Shown: in pieces, positions 1 to 6,742 of the stretch | How the letters are laid out: the number at the start of each line of letters is the position of its first letter | Numbering within the stretch: position 1 is the first letter of the stretch | NCBI GenBank assembly: GCA_019421315.1 | Contig: JAHZFN010000316.1 | Span: forward strand, 15,164-27,124 | Origin: Peptococcaceae bacterium | GTDB lineage: Bacteria > Bacillota > Dehalobacteriia > UBA4068 > UBA4997 | Length of the DNA stretch: 11,961 nt | Reading direction: 5' to 3' | Position numbers and translations under genes: made by a program | The notes under the pieces: model-generated | Told to the model about the DNA's origin: nothing | The model's database searches: none | What the model saw: only the letters and a program-made list of their open reading frames with translations

Positions 1-1310
1 CGGTTATGCTGCCGGATTCCGCCCACGTGCAAGAAGGCGAAGTTGAAAGGAAAAACCGCAAAAATGCCCGTGCAGGGCTGCCCCTTTTGGAACCAATTTA
101 CACTGTTGAAGACGCCATGGAAACCTGCAACCACATAATCGGCAAGGATTATTGGGAACCTTTAAAACCGACGCCCGATGTGGAAATCGTCTTTAAGGAT
201 GCAGGGCATATTCTGGGTTCCGCCATGGCGGCAATCAAATACACCGACGAACAGGGCAAGCAGAAGGAAATTCTCTTTTCCGGCGACATCGGACGTTACA
301 ACCATTTCATCGTCAAAGACCCGACGGTTATCGGCAACGCCGACTACATCGTGATGGAAACCACCTATGGCAACCGCCTGCACAACGAAAAGCATATCGA
401 CATTGAAGCCAGAAGAAAAACGCTGGCGGCAGCCATCATCGACACATTTAAGCACGGCGGCAACGTGATCATTCCCGCTTTTGCCGTGGATCGCTGTCAG
501 GATTTGATTATGGAAATCAACGGTTTGATTGACGACGGACTTTTGCCCAAAACTAAAATTTACGTTGACAGCCCGCTGGCAGTGCAGGCAACGGAAATTT
601 TCAGCCGCCACCCCGAATGTTTCGACGAAAACACCAGAGCTTTGATGAAAAAATACGGCAGAAGTCCTCTGAAAACCGACAACATCGTTTTTTCACGCAC
701 TCTGGAAGAGTCTATCGCCATCAACGGCATTAAAAGCGGCGCCATCATCATCTCCGCCAGTGGCATGGCTGATGCAGGGCGCATTAAGCACCATCTGAAG
801 CACAATCTGTGGCGGCCGGAATGTACAGTACTTTTTGCAGGCTATCAGGCTGTCGGCACCCTGGGGCGCCGTTTGGTGGACGGCGAAAAGCTGGTTAAAA
901 TCCACGGCGAAGAAATTGAAGTCAAGGCGAAAATTATCTTCATGGAGGGTTATTCCGCCCACGCCGACCGAGACGAAATGATTCACTGGCTGCAAACCGC
1001 CGAAAAACCGCCCAAGGCAATTTTCCTGATTCACGGCGAAGATGACGCCAGAAGCGATTTTGCTAAAACCGTGCAGGAAACACTGGGCTATAAAACCGTC
1101 ATCCCCACCTGGGGCGAAGTTTTCGATTTGACTGCCAAACAAGCCGTTGTTCAGGTTGCGGACGTTATCAAATCTCAGGTTCCCGATGTTGTGCTTTCGC
1201 AGCTGTATTTCGACATCAACCAAAAGCTCTCCCTTTTGGTACACAACAACGACATCGAAAGCTTGCAGGCTCTCAACGATATGCTGAACGACATCTCCCC
1301 CGCCCAATAA
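1..1310 (+). CDS. MBL-fold beta-CASP RNA-processing exonuclease-like protein, 5'-truncated by window edge
   Basis: The reading frame is open through the left edge (codon GTT precedes the ATG at 6), so that ATG is internal and the true start lies outside the window. Numbering from that ATG, visible metallo-beta-lactamase and beta-CASP motifs are DAGHILGSA (metal ligand H68), FSGDIGR (D94), METTYGNR (about 117-124, beta-CASP motif A), SASGMADAGRIKHH (about 250-263, motif B, H262) and SAHADRDE (motif C, H319), followed by LIHGE at 341-345. The HxHxDH motif expected near the N-terminus is missing only because of the cut. Family members are about 530 residues, so roughly 100 are outside. The family (COG1236, CPSF-like) consists of Zn-dependent RNases of the cytoplasm, but the substrate here is unknown. 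It is not RNase J, which has a different C-terminal half. The stop TAA at 1308-1310 is followed by a clear terminator. Confidence 0.9.
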   Translation, partial: VMLPDSAHVQEGEVERKNRKNARAGLPLLEPIYTVEDAMETCNHIIGKDYWEPLKPTPDVEIVFKDAGHILGSAMAAIKYTDEQGKQKEILFSGDIGRYNHFIVKDPTVIGNADYIVMETTYGNRLHNEKHIDIEARRKTLAAAIIDTFKHGGNVIIPAFAVDRCQDLIMEINGLIDDGLLPKTKIYVDSPLAVQATEIFSRHPECFDENTRALMKKYGRSPLKTDNIVFSRTLEESIAINGIKSGAIIISASGMADAGRIKHHLKHNLWRPECTVLFAGYQAVGTLGRRLVDGEKLVKIHGEEIEVKAKIIFMEGYSAHADRDEMIHWLQTAEKPPKAIFLIHGEDDARSDFAKTVQETLGYKTVIPTWGEVFDLTAKQAVVQVADVIKSQVPDVVLSQLYFDINQKLSLLVHNNDIESLQALNDMLNDISPAQ

Positions 1311-1353
1311 AAAATTCCACCCAATTTTATCGGCTGCCAATTTCAAAAAATCC

Positions 1354-1388
1354 AAAGCGTAAATGCATTTTTTGCATTTACGCTTTTT
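1354..1388 (+). terminator. Rho-independent terminator of the beta-CASP gene
   Basis: A perfect 14-bp stem (AAAGCGTAAATGCA at 1354-1367 with its complement at 1373-1386) encloses a five-T loop and ends in a run of five T (1384-1388). It lies 44 nt after the stop codon. The T tract runs directly into the first dispersed repeat copy. Confidence 0.85.
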
Positions 1389-1527
1389 ACGACTTTTTTA
1401 AGGCGTGGATGTTTTTAAACTTCGGAAGTTCTGTCTAAACGCTATCTTAACTCAGTGAAGTCTGTTATTGCGCTTTCGTTTTTGCTATCTGGGTGCTTAG
1501 CGATTTTCGTGCTGAGTTAAATTATAG
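1386..1527 (+). repeat. Dispersed R repeat, copy R1
   Basis: This intergenic element shares ordered blocks with the sequences at 3079-3199 and 11749-11961: a T run then ACGAC, then TTAAACTTCG, then AAGTCTGTTATTGCGC followed by TTTCGTTTTTG, then CTGAGTTAAATTATAG. A perfect 9-bp inverted repeat, TTAACTCAG (1447-1455) and CTGAGTTAA (1512-1520), brackets the conserved core. A second pairing, CGCTA (1440-1444) with TAGCG (1498-1502), interlocks with it. No coding potential is visible. The function is unknown; it could be a structured RNA, a MITE remnant or a protein-binding repeat. Confidence 0.7.
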
Positions 1528-1652
1528 TTTTTACGACGTGGCACCCCCGCCAGCAGCCAATGCGGCAAAAGAATGCGCATTAGAAGGTTTCGCCGCAAAA
1601 ACATAGCGGTCCAACCGCCGTACAGGGTTTAACAACACGACGTCGTAAAAAA
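1528..1652. repeat. Segment flanked by inverted R-repeat ends (MITE-like)
   Basis: The left end, TTTTTACGACGTGG at 1528-1541, matches the start of an R element. The right end (1627-1652) is the exact reverse complement of the first 26 bases of copy R5 at 11749-11774, including the palindrome ACGACGTCGT. About 85 bp of GC-richer unique sequence lies between them, with the palindrome AATGCGCATT and a TGCGGC/GCCGCA pair. The arrangement resembles a small element with terminal inverted repeats, but no target-site duplication is evident. A chance fusion of two repeat fragments is equally possible. Confidence 0.5.
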
Positions 1653-1653
1653 A

Positions 1654-1683
1654 TTGGTATTGATAATTCTTTTGTGGTATAAT
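1654..1683 (+). promoter_or_regulatory. Extended -10 promoter reading into the 126-bp repeats
   Basis: TTGGTA (1654-1659) lies 18 bp upstream of a consensus TATAAT (1678-1683), which is preceded by TGg, an extended -10 motif. It points into the structured tandem units rather than at a nearby gene; ybaK starts over 400 bp downstream and has its own TATAAT. In the second and third units the corresponding hexamer is TTTAAT. Confidence 0.5.
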
Positions 1684-1987
1684 ACTTTACAGAAGCCTTG
1701 ATATACAAGGCTTGGCGGCTTTGCCGCCTTGTGCGTTTCACGCACCTGCAATATTGAAACACAGCATAAAAATGCCCTTGTAAACAAGCATTTTTACTTG
1801 TGCTTTAATACTTTACAGAAGCCTTGACATACAAGGCTTGGCGGCTTTGCCGCCTTGTGCGTTTCACGCACCTGCAATATTGAAACACAGCATAAAAATG
1901 CCCTTGTAAACAAGCATTTTTACTTGTGCTTTAATACTTTACAGAAGCCTTGACATGCAAGGCTTGGCGGCTTTGCCGCCTTGTGCG
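1681..1987 (+). repeat. 126-bp tandem repeat, 2.4 copies, rich in hairpins
   Basis: Units begin at 1681, 1807 and 1933, with an exact period of 126; the third is cut at 1987 after 55 nt. Units 1 and 2 differ at one base. Each full unit carries four stem-loops: AAGCCTTG/CAAGGCTT (1693-1713 in unit 1), GGCGGC/GCCGCC (1714-1728), GTGCGT/ACGCAC (1731-1745) and AAAAATG/CATTTTT with inner CTTG/CAAG (1768-1795). The near identity implies recent duplication. A 60-codon minus-strand frame across it (1580-1762) has no RBS and is not considered a gene. Confidence 0.9.
1690..1798 (+). ncRNA. Candidate small structured RNA (first 126-bp unit)
   Basis: A transcript started by the TATAAT at 1678-1683 would begin near 1690. 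It would run through three consecutive stem-loops and end at a fourth (1768-1795) whose 3' arm is CATTTTT, which resembles a weak intrinsic terminator. That would give an RNA of about 105-110 nt. The base differences among the three units all fall in the loop of the first hairpin. No known RNA family is recognised. This is inferred from promoter, fold and terminator only; the region may equally be an untranscribed repeat. Confidence 0.3.
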
Positions 1988-2025
1988 GATATATAAAAAT
2001 AAAAAAATTTTTTAGCGAGTTTTTG

Positions 2026-2071
2026 CAGTTTGATTTTCGGCAAACTGAAGCATAAAGAAATATAGTATAAT
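2026..2071 (+). promoter_or_regulatory. Probable ybaK promoter with overlapping palindrome
   Basis: A consensus TATAAT (2066-2071) lies 25 nt before the ybaK start codon, and GGAGG is at 2086-2090. No good -35 hexamer is seen at the right distance. Instead a 7-bp inverted repeat, CAGTTTG (2026-2032) with CAAACTG (2041-2047), occupies that place and could be an operator. The preceding 40 bp (1988-2025) is A/T-rich filler. Confidence 0.45.
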
Positions 2072-2096
2072 ATCAGAATAATATCGGAGGGCAAAA

Positions 2097-2585
2097 ATGG
2101 CTATCGAAAAGGTTAGAGCCTATTTTAAACAATACAACATGGACAACGAAATTTTGGAGTTTGATACCTCCAGCGCCACTGTGGAATTGGCGGCGCAGGC
2201 GCTTCACTGCGAACCGGCGCACATTGCCAAAACCCTTTCCTTTCGTCAAGACGACGGCTGTCTGATCGTGGTTATGGCGGGCGATGCCAAAATCGACAAC
2301 AAAAAATTCAAGCAGAAATTCGGCATAAAAGCCCGTATGCTTTCGGCGGAGGAAGTTGATACTATGGTGGGGCACGCCATAGGCGGTGTTTGTCCTTTTG
2401 CCATCAACCCCGACATTCCCGTTTATCTGGACATATCCCTGCGCCGTTTTACAACGGTTTTTCCCGCCTGCGGCAGCGGCAATTCTGCCATCGAGCTGAC
2501 CTGCAACCAACTGGAAAAATTCGCCAACGCCCTGGAATGGGCAGATGTTTGCAAAGGCTGGCAGGAGGAACAGCCCGCTCAATAA
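2097..2585 (+). CDS. ybaK: YbaK/EbsC family aminoacyl-tRNA deacylase
   Basis: The 162-residue protein matches the YbaK/EbsC domain in length and motifs: a conserved Lys in IAKTL (K45), GHAIGGVCPFAI (92-103), and the C-terminal CGSGNSAIEL block (125-134). Family members hydrolyse mischarged tRNA in trans in the cytoplasm, classically Cys-tRNA(Pro), and so protect translation fidelity. Substrate choice varies between subfamilies and cannot be fixed from sequence, so the symbol is family-level. The ATG at 2097 is set by GGAGG at 2086-2090, 6 nt upstream. The stop is 44 bp before the GNAT gene with no terminator between them, so the two are probably cotranscribed. Confidence 0.85.
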   Translation: MAIEKVRAYFKQYNMDNEILEFDTSSATVELAAQALHCEPAHIAKTLSFRQDDGCLIVVMAGDAKIDNKKFKQKFGIKARMLSAEEVDTMVGHAIGGVCPFAINPDIPVYLDISLRRFTTVFPACGSGNSAIELTCNQLEKFANALEWADVCKGWQEEQPAQ

Positions 2586-2629
2586 AAAAAGCCCAACCCC
2601 AAAGCGGCTTTATCAACGGAGGTTACAAA

Positions 2630-3073
2630 ATGAATTTCAGAAAAATGACAGTTTCCGACAAAACGGATTTTTTAAATATGAACAAAAAATTCTTTTCGTC
2701 GCCTGCGGTTCTGCACGGCGTTCCCGAAGAGTTCATGGAAAGAAATTTTGAAATGGCGGTTGCCGACAACGATCTCGCCGAAGCCTACATTTTTGAATAC
2801 GAGGGCACCCCCGTCGGCTACGGCTTTTTGACCAGAAATTATTCAACGGAGGCAGGCGGCGTCTGCCTTTGGATTGAAGAAACCTTTATCGAAGAGGAAT
2901 ACCGCGGCCGCGGCATCGGCAGGAGTTTTTTCGCCTTTTTGGAGGAAACCTACAAAAACCAAATTCTGCGCATCCGCATGGAGGTTGAACCAAGCAACCA
3001 AAGGGCAATCGACCTTTACCGCAAGCTGGGTTACGAAATTTTACCCTACACCCAAATGACCAAAGATTTTTAA
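2630..3073 (+). CDS. GNAT family N-acetyltransferase
   Basis: A 147-residue single-domain GNAT protein. The acetyl-CoA pyrophosphate-binding motif A is YRGRGIG (91-97), after the strand LWIEETFIEEE. Motif B is EVEPSNQRAIDLYRKLGYE (118-136), the usual PxNxxAxxLYxxxGF pattern. The frame stays open upstream to 2390, but that part overlaps ybaK in another frame. GGAGG at 2618-2622, 7 nt before the ATG at 2630, decides the start. The family acetylates small-molecule amines, protein N-termini or antibiotics; the substrate here cannot be told. It probably shares a transcript with ybaK. No terminator hairpin follows; copy R2 of the dispersed repeat begins 6 nt after the stop. Confidence 0.88.
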   Translation: MNFRKMTVSDKTDFLNMNKKFFSSPAVLHGVPEEFMERNFEMAVADNDLAEAYIFEYEGTPVGYGFLTRNYSTEAGGVCLWIEETFIEEEYRGRGIGRSFFAFLEETYKNQILRIRMEVEPSNQRAIDLYRKLGYEILPYTQMTKDF

Positions 3074-3078
3074 CGACC

Positions 3079-3227
3079 TTTTTACGACGTGGATGGTTTT
3101 AAACTTCGAAAATACTGTCTAAACGCCATTTTGGTTCAGCGAAAACTGTTATTACGCATTCGTTTTTGTCATGTGAGTGCTTGATGAACTGCTTATAATT
3201 TTGGTTCGACGAAAACCGGTAATAATC
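3079..3227 (+). repeat. Dispersed R repeat, copy R2, with a degenerate partial copy
   Basis: The element starts at the T run and ACGACGTGG (3079-3092), continues with TTTTAAACTTCG and a core resembling that of R1 (ACTGTTATTACGCATTCG), and ends near 3199. The bracketing inverted repeat is GTTCA (3134-3138) and TGAAC (3185-3189), so the pairing is kept with a sequence different from R1. A second, poorer copy of the core follows: 3203-3227 resembles 3133-3157. The remaining bases to lgt (3228-3298) hold a weak TATAAA (3268-3273) and the lgt RBS. No convincing lgt promoter was found. Confidence 0.6.
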
Positions 3228-3298
3228 TTTGGTCTGCCTAACATAGGACTTGGCGAAGTAACGCTGATATAAATTTGTATAAAAAGGAGTGAAACCCA

Positions 3299-4087
3299 TT
3301 GATTAACCCCATTGCCTTTCAGATAGGCGGTCTTTCCGTGCGTTGGTACGGACTGCTCATCGTCATCGGAATTTTGCTGGCTCTGGCAGTTGCCAACCAC
3401 AACTGCAAAAAATACAAAGTGGATACCGAGCACGTTTTAAATATCGTCTTGATTATCGTGCCCGTGGGTTTAATCTGCGCCCGACTTTATTACGTCATCT
3501 TCAACTGGAGTACCTACGCCGCCAACCCGTCGGAAATCATCGCCGTTTGGCACGGCGGCTTGGCAATCCACGGCGGCATTATCGGCGGCGCCCTGGCAAT
3601 GCTGATTTATTGCATAATCAAAAAAATGCCATTTCGGGTTATGGGCGACATCATCGCCCCCGGCGTGGTTTTGGCGCAGGCCATCGGCAGATGGGGCAAT
3701 TTCTTCAACCAGGAAGCCTACGGCTCCGAAACCAATCTGCCTTGGGCAATTTACATCGACGGCGCCTACCGCCACCCCACCTTTCTTTATGAAAGTCTTT
3801 GGGATTTGTCAACCTTCATTTTGCTGATGGTGCTTTTCAAAAAATGGAACGGACGAAAAAAAGGCGACATCATGGCGCTGTACTTCATCTGCTATTCTCT
3901 GGGCAGGGTTTGGATCGAATGGCTCCGAACCGACAGCCTGATGCTGGGCGGCATCAAAATGGCAATGCTGGTCAGCTGTCTGGGCGTTGTTTTGGGCGTA
4001 ATTTTCCTGATTTACAACAGAATCAACCCCGTCAAAGCCTACCCAACAGTTAAAACAAGAAAAAAAACAGCCAAAAACAGAAAATAG
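3299..4087 (+). CDS. lgt: Prolipoprotein diacylglyceryl transferase
   Basis: The 262-residue polytopic membrane protein has the Lgt signatures: RWYGL near the N-terminus (15-19), HGGLAIHGGIIGG (85-97) with the key His at 91, GRWGNFFNQEAYG (130-142), HPTFLYES (159-166) and GRVWIEWLR (202-210). It transfers diacylglycerol from phosphatidylglycerol to the lipobox Cys of prolipoproteins at the inner membrane, the first step of lipoprotein maturation. About seven hydrophobic segments alternate with short loops, and a basic tail (from about 245) ends the protein. The start is TTG at 3299, with AGGAG at 3285-3289 nine bases upstream. The reductase gene follows after 63 bp without a terminator, so cotranscription is likely. 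Confidence 0.95.
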   Translation: MINPIAFQIGGLSVRWYGLLIVIGILLALAVANHNCKKYKVDTEHVLNIVLIIVPVGLICARLYYVIFNWSTYAANPSEIIAVWHGGLAIHGGIIGGALAMLIYCIIKKMPFRVMGDIIAPGVVLAQAIGRWGNFFNQEAYGSETNLPWAIYIDGAYRHPTFLYESLWDLSTFILLMVLFKKWNGRKKGDIMALYFICYSLGRVWIEWLRTDSLMLGGIKMAMLVSCLGVVLGVIFLIYNRINPVKAYPTVKTRKKTAKNRK

Positions 4088-4150
4088 GGCATTTATTATT
4101 TCAAAATTAAGTATTGCAAAACTAACAGAAAAACAACAGAGGGTGTAATT

Positions 4151-4900
4151 ATGGAAAGAAAAACTGTGCTGGTAACAGGTGCTTCCCGCGGCATCGGCAG
4201 AGCCATTGCCGTAATTTTTGCCAAAAACGGCTACAACGTTGCCATAAACTACAACAAAAGCCGCGGACAAGCCAAGGAACTGGTTATGAATTTGCAGGAA
4301 CAGGGCGTTCCCAAAGACAATTTATATTTGATACGTGCGGACATTTCCCGAACAGAGGAGGTTTCCCACATGATTGCCCGCACCATCAAAAATTTCGGCA
4401 AAATCGACATTTTGGTCAACAACGCAGGTGTGGCATGGACAGGGCTTTTGACGGACATGACGGAAACGGAATGGGACGAAATCTTCAACACCAACATCAA
4501 AGCCATGTTTTCCGCCTGCCGTCTGGTGTTGCCTGATATGATCAGCCGCAAGGCAGGCAAAATCATCAACATTTCCTCCATGTGGGGGCAGGTTGGCGCC
4601 TCCTGCGAGGTTGCCTACGCCGCCTCCAAAGGCGCAGTTGACGCCTTTACCAAGGCTCTCGCCAAAGAGGTTGGGCCTTCGGGAATCACGGTCAACGCCA
4701 TCTCCCCCGGCGTTATCGACACAGAAATCAACGGTCATCTGACAGAACACGAAATGACGGATTTGAAAGAAGAAACCCCCCTGGAAAAAATCGGCAAGCC
4801 TGAGGACGTTGCCGAAGTTGCTTTGTTTTTGGCAAGTCAAAAGGCAGATTTTATCACAGGGCAGATAATTCCTGTCAACGGCGGCTTTGTTACCGCTTAA
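4151..4900 (+). CDS. ymfI: SDR-family reductase, probable EF-P 5-aminopentanone reductase (YmfI type)
   Basis: A classical short-chain dehydrogenase of 249 residues, with TGASRGIG (9-16, dinucleotide binding), NNAG (90-93), N115, the catalytic Ser of ISSMWG (141-146), and Y156 with K160 in YAASK. The block SSMWGQVGASCEVAYAASKG is, from memory of the family, typical of YmfI-like proteins rather than housekeeping FabG. YmfI reduces the 5-aminopentanone group on translation factor EF-P to 5-aminopentanol. A FabG-type 3-oxoacyl-ACP reductase is the main alternative; no fatty-acid synthesis genes surround it here. GAGGG (4139-4143) sits 7 nt before the ATG. A strong terminator follows. Confidence 0.75.
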   Translation: MERKTVLVTGASRGIGRAIAVIFAKNGYNVAINYNKSRGQAKELVMNLQEQGVPKDNLYLIRADISRTEEVSHMIARTIKNFGKIDILVNNAGVAWTGLLTDMTETEWDEIFNTNIKAMFSACRLVLPDMISRKAGKIINISSMWGQVGASCEVAYAASKGAVDAFTKALAKEVGPSGITVNAISPGVIDTEINGHLTEHEMTDLKEETPLEKIGKPEDVAEVALFLASQKADFITGQIIPVNGGFVTA

Positions 4901-4943
4901 GCTTGAGCAGGTCGGCGAACGGATCATTATAAAATAATTTAGC

Positions 4944-4983
4944 AAATAAAAAGGCGTTTCATTAGTGAAACGCCTTTTTATTT
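4944..4983 (+). terminator. Bidirectional-looking intrinsic terminator after ymfI
   Basis: A perfect 18-bp inverted repeat (4944-4961 with 4966-4983) has a TTAG loop. The core GGCGTTTCA/TGAAACGCC is flanked by an A run on one side and a T run on the other, so it can end transcription from both strands. It closes the lgt-ymfI transcript and also faces the convergent pgk1 gene. Confidence 0.92.
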
Positions 4984-5025
4984 GCCGCTCGCCGTCGCCC
5001 GTTTATCACCCAAATCAAACCCGAC

Positions 5026-5060
5026 AAAAAAAATTCGGCCGCCGAAGCAGCCGAATTTTT
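5026..5060 (-). terminator. Intrinsic terminator of pgk1
   Basis: Eleven base pairs (GCCGAATTTTT at 5050-5060 with its complement at 5029-5039) close a 10-nt loop. On the minus strand the hairpin is followed by a run of eight T (5026-5033 as A on the + strand). It begins 12 nt after the pgk1 stop. Confidence 0.85.
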
Positions 5061-5072
5061 ATTAAATATCTA

Positions 5073-6272
5073 TTAAATATTATCCAAAACCTTGATGGCG
5101 GGCAGGTCAACACCTTCCAGAAATTTCAGGGTGGAGCCGCCGCCGGTGGAAATATGGCTTACCAGATAGGAAACGCCCGCTTTTTCCACAGCCGCAACGG
5201 AATCACCGCCGCCGATAATGCTGGTGCAGCGGGATTTGGCAACGGCAGAAGCCACGCCAATGGTGCCGCCTGCAAAAGGCGCCATTTCAAAAACGCCCAT
5301 CGGACCGTTCCAAACAACAGTTCGGCATTCGTCTATATACTTGCTGAAAAGCTGAACTGTCTGGGGACCAACATCCAAAGCCATCCAGCCTTCGGGAACT
5401 TCGTCCACACCCACAACCTTGGTCATGGCGTTGGCATCAAAGCCGTCCGCAACCACCAAGTCCACAGGCAGAACCAGTTTTTCCTGTTCTTTGCTGTTGG
5501 CAAGGAAATTCTTTGCCCAATCCATGCTTTCGGTGTTCACACGGGACTGCTGCATATTATGTCCCTGCGCTGCCAAAAATGTGTTGCCGATGCCGCCGCC
5601 AACCAAAATATGGTCAACCTTGCCGATCAGGTTTTCAATCACGCCGATTTTATCGGAAACCTTGGCGCCGCCCATGATTGCCACAAAGGGTTTGATGGGA
5701 TCTTCCAGGTTTTTGCCCATAACAACCAGCTCTTTTTCCAAAAGCAAGCCTGCAACGGCGGGCAGCAGATGTGCCACGCCCTCCATGGAAGCATGGTAAC
5801 GGTGGCAGGTGCCGAATGCATCGTTTACGTAAATATCGCCCAATTCAGCCAGTTTTTCGGCAAATTCGGGATCGTTCTTTTCTTCTTCCGGATGGAAACG
5901 CACGTTTTCCAAAAGCAAAACTTCACCGGGCTGCAATTTTTTGATCATCTTTTTGGGCAGTTCACCGATACACTGTGAACAGAACTGCACGTCGCAGCCT
6001 AAAATCTGACTAAAGCGGTTTGCAGTTACCTTCAAGCTGAATTTCGGCACAATTTCACCCTTGGGGCGACCCAAATGGGACATGATGATAACCTTTGCGC
6101 CGTGTTCACGCAGATAGCGAACTGTTGGGGCGGAAGCCTGAATTCTGGTATCATCCAAAATCTTCATATCGGGTGTCAGCGGCACATTAAAGTCCACTCT
6201 CACCAAAACTCTTTTGCCCTCCACTTCAATATCACGGACTGTCTTTTTGTCATAGATACTCTTTGAAACCAT
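5073..6272 (-). CDS. pgk: Phosphoglycerate kinase, paralogue 1
   Basis: A full-length 399-residue PGK, which makes ATP and 3-phosphoglycerate from 1,3-bisphosphoglycerate in cytoplasmic glycolysis. Substrate-site residues are present: VDFNVP (D27), DDTRI (R43), SHLGRPKG (H66, R69), ENVRFHPEEE (R125) and R158. Nucleotide-site elements are GGAKVSDK (K204), NGPMGVFE (322-329) and GGGDS (354-358). The loop GTCHRYHAS (154-162) departs from the usual GTAHRAHAS. The ATG at 6272 has GGGAGG at 6284-6289, 11 nt upstream. It lies 470 bp downstream of pgk2, across an array of 83-bp repeats in which no clear promoter was found, so it may depend on read-through. It keeps GPQT (302-305), where most PGKs have GPKT. 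Confidence 0.96.
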   Translation of the reverse strand: MVSKSIYDKKTVRDIEVEGKRVLVRVDFNVPLTPDMKILDDTRIQASAPTVRYLREHGAKVIIMSHLGRPKGEIVPKFSLKVTANRFSQILGCDVQFCSQCIGELPKKMIKKLQPGEVLLLENVRFHPEEEKNDPEFAEKLAELGDIYVNDAFGTCHRYHASMEGVAHLLPAVAGLLLEKELVVMGKNLEDPIKPFVAIMGGAKVSDKIGVIENLIGKVDHILVGGGIGNTFLAAQGHNMQQSRVNTESMDWAKNFLANSKEQEKLVLPVDLVVADGFDANAMTKVVGVDEVPEGWMALDVGPQTVQLFSKYIDECRTVVWNGPMGVFEMAPFAGGTIGVASAVAKSRCTSIIGGGDSVAAVEKAGVSYLVSHISTGGGSTLKFLEGVDLPAIKVLDNI

Positions 6273-6291
6273 TTCTCTAAATTCCTCCCGG

Positions 6292-6723
6292 TTTTTTTAA
6301 CTGTCTCTGAGCCTGTTAAACTTCGTATATAATTTTGTTAAAGTATGATTATTTAGCTAAGTCTGTTAATGCGCTTTTTTTAACGACCTCTGGGCTTGTT
6401 AAACTTCGTATATAGTTTAGTTAAAGTATGATTATTTAGCTAAGTCTGTTATTGCGCTTTTTTTAACGACCTCTGGGCTTGTTAAACTTCGCATATAGTT
6501 TAGTTAAAATATGTTTATTTTTCTAAATCTTTTAATACGCTTTTTTTAACGACCTCTCTACTTGTTAAACTTCGTATATAGTTTAGTTAAAATATGATTA
6601 TATCGCTAAATCTGTTATTGCGCTTTTTTTTAACGACCTCTGGGCTTGTTAAACTTCGTATATAATTTTGTTAAAGTATGATTATTTAGCTAAGTCTGTT
6701 AATGCGCTTTTTTTAACGACCTA
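6292..6723. repeat. 83-bp tandem array (five units plus a fragment) between the pgk genes
   Basis: Units start at 6292, 6375, 6458, 6541 and 6624. The first four are 83 bp and the fifth is 84 bp because of one extra T. A 16-bp start of a sixth ends at 6723. Each unit holds a T run plus AACGACC, then TGTTAAACTTCG, then TCTGTTATTGCGC or a close variant. The same ordered blocks form the first 82 bp of the R repeat at 11749-11830, so the array is built from a shortened R element. Units 2 to 4 contain TAAACT/AGTTTA around an 8-nt loop. The array fills nearly all of the 470-bp gap between pgk2 and pgk1; the rest is the pgk1 RBS (6273-6291) and 19 bp next to pgk2. Confidence 0.92.
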
Positions 6724-6742
6724 ACTGTTTGGCATAAAAAAA

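Noticed and set aside
1681..1987. CRISPR array
   Set aside because: The period is 126 bp and the whole unit is conserved, with no short repeat alternating with unique spacers.
2588..2611. AAAGCC/GGCTTT hairpin between ybaK and the GNAT gene as a terminator
   Set aside because: The 6-bp stem with a 12-nt loop and no T tract is too weak.
2390..2629. N-terminal extension of the GNAT frame
   Set aside because: It overlaps ybaK in another frame, and a GGAGG at 2618-2622 marks ATG 2630 as the start.
4965..5978. 337-codon + strand frame opposite pgk1
   Set aside because: It begins inside a terminator hairpin and mirrors pgk1 codons; there is no sign of translation.
6292..6723. CRISPR array or origin iterons
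   Set aside because: Units are 83 bp with no unique spacers. No DnaA boxes or rep gene lie nearby, and the array sits between metabolic genes.
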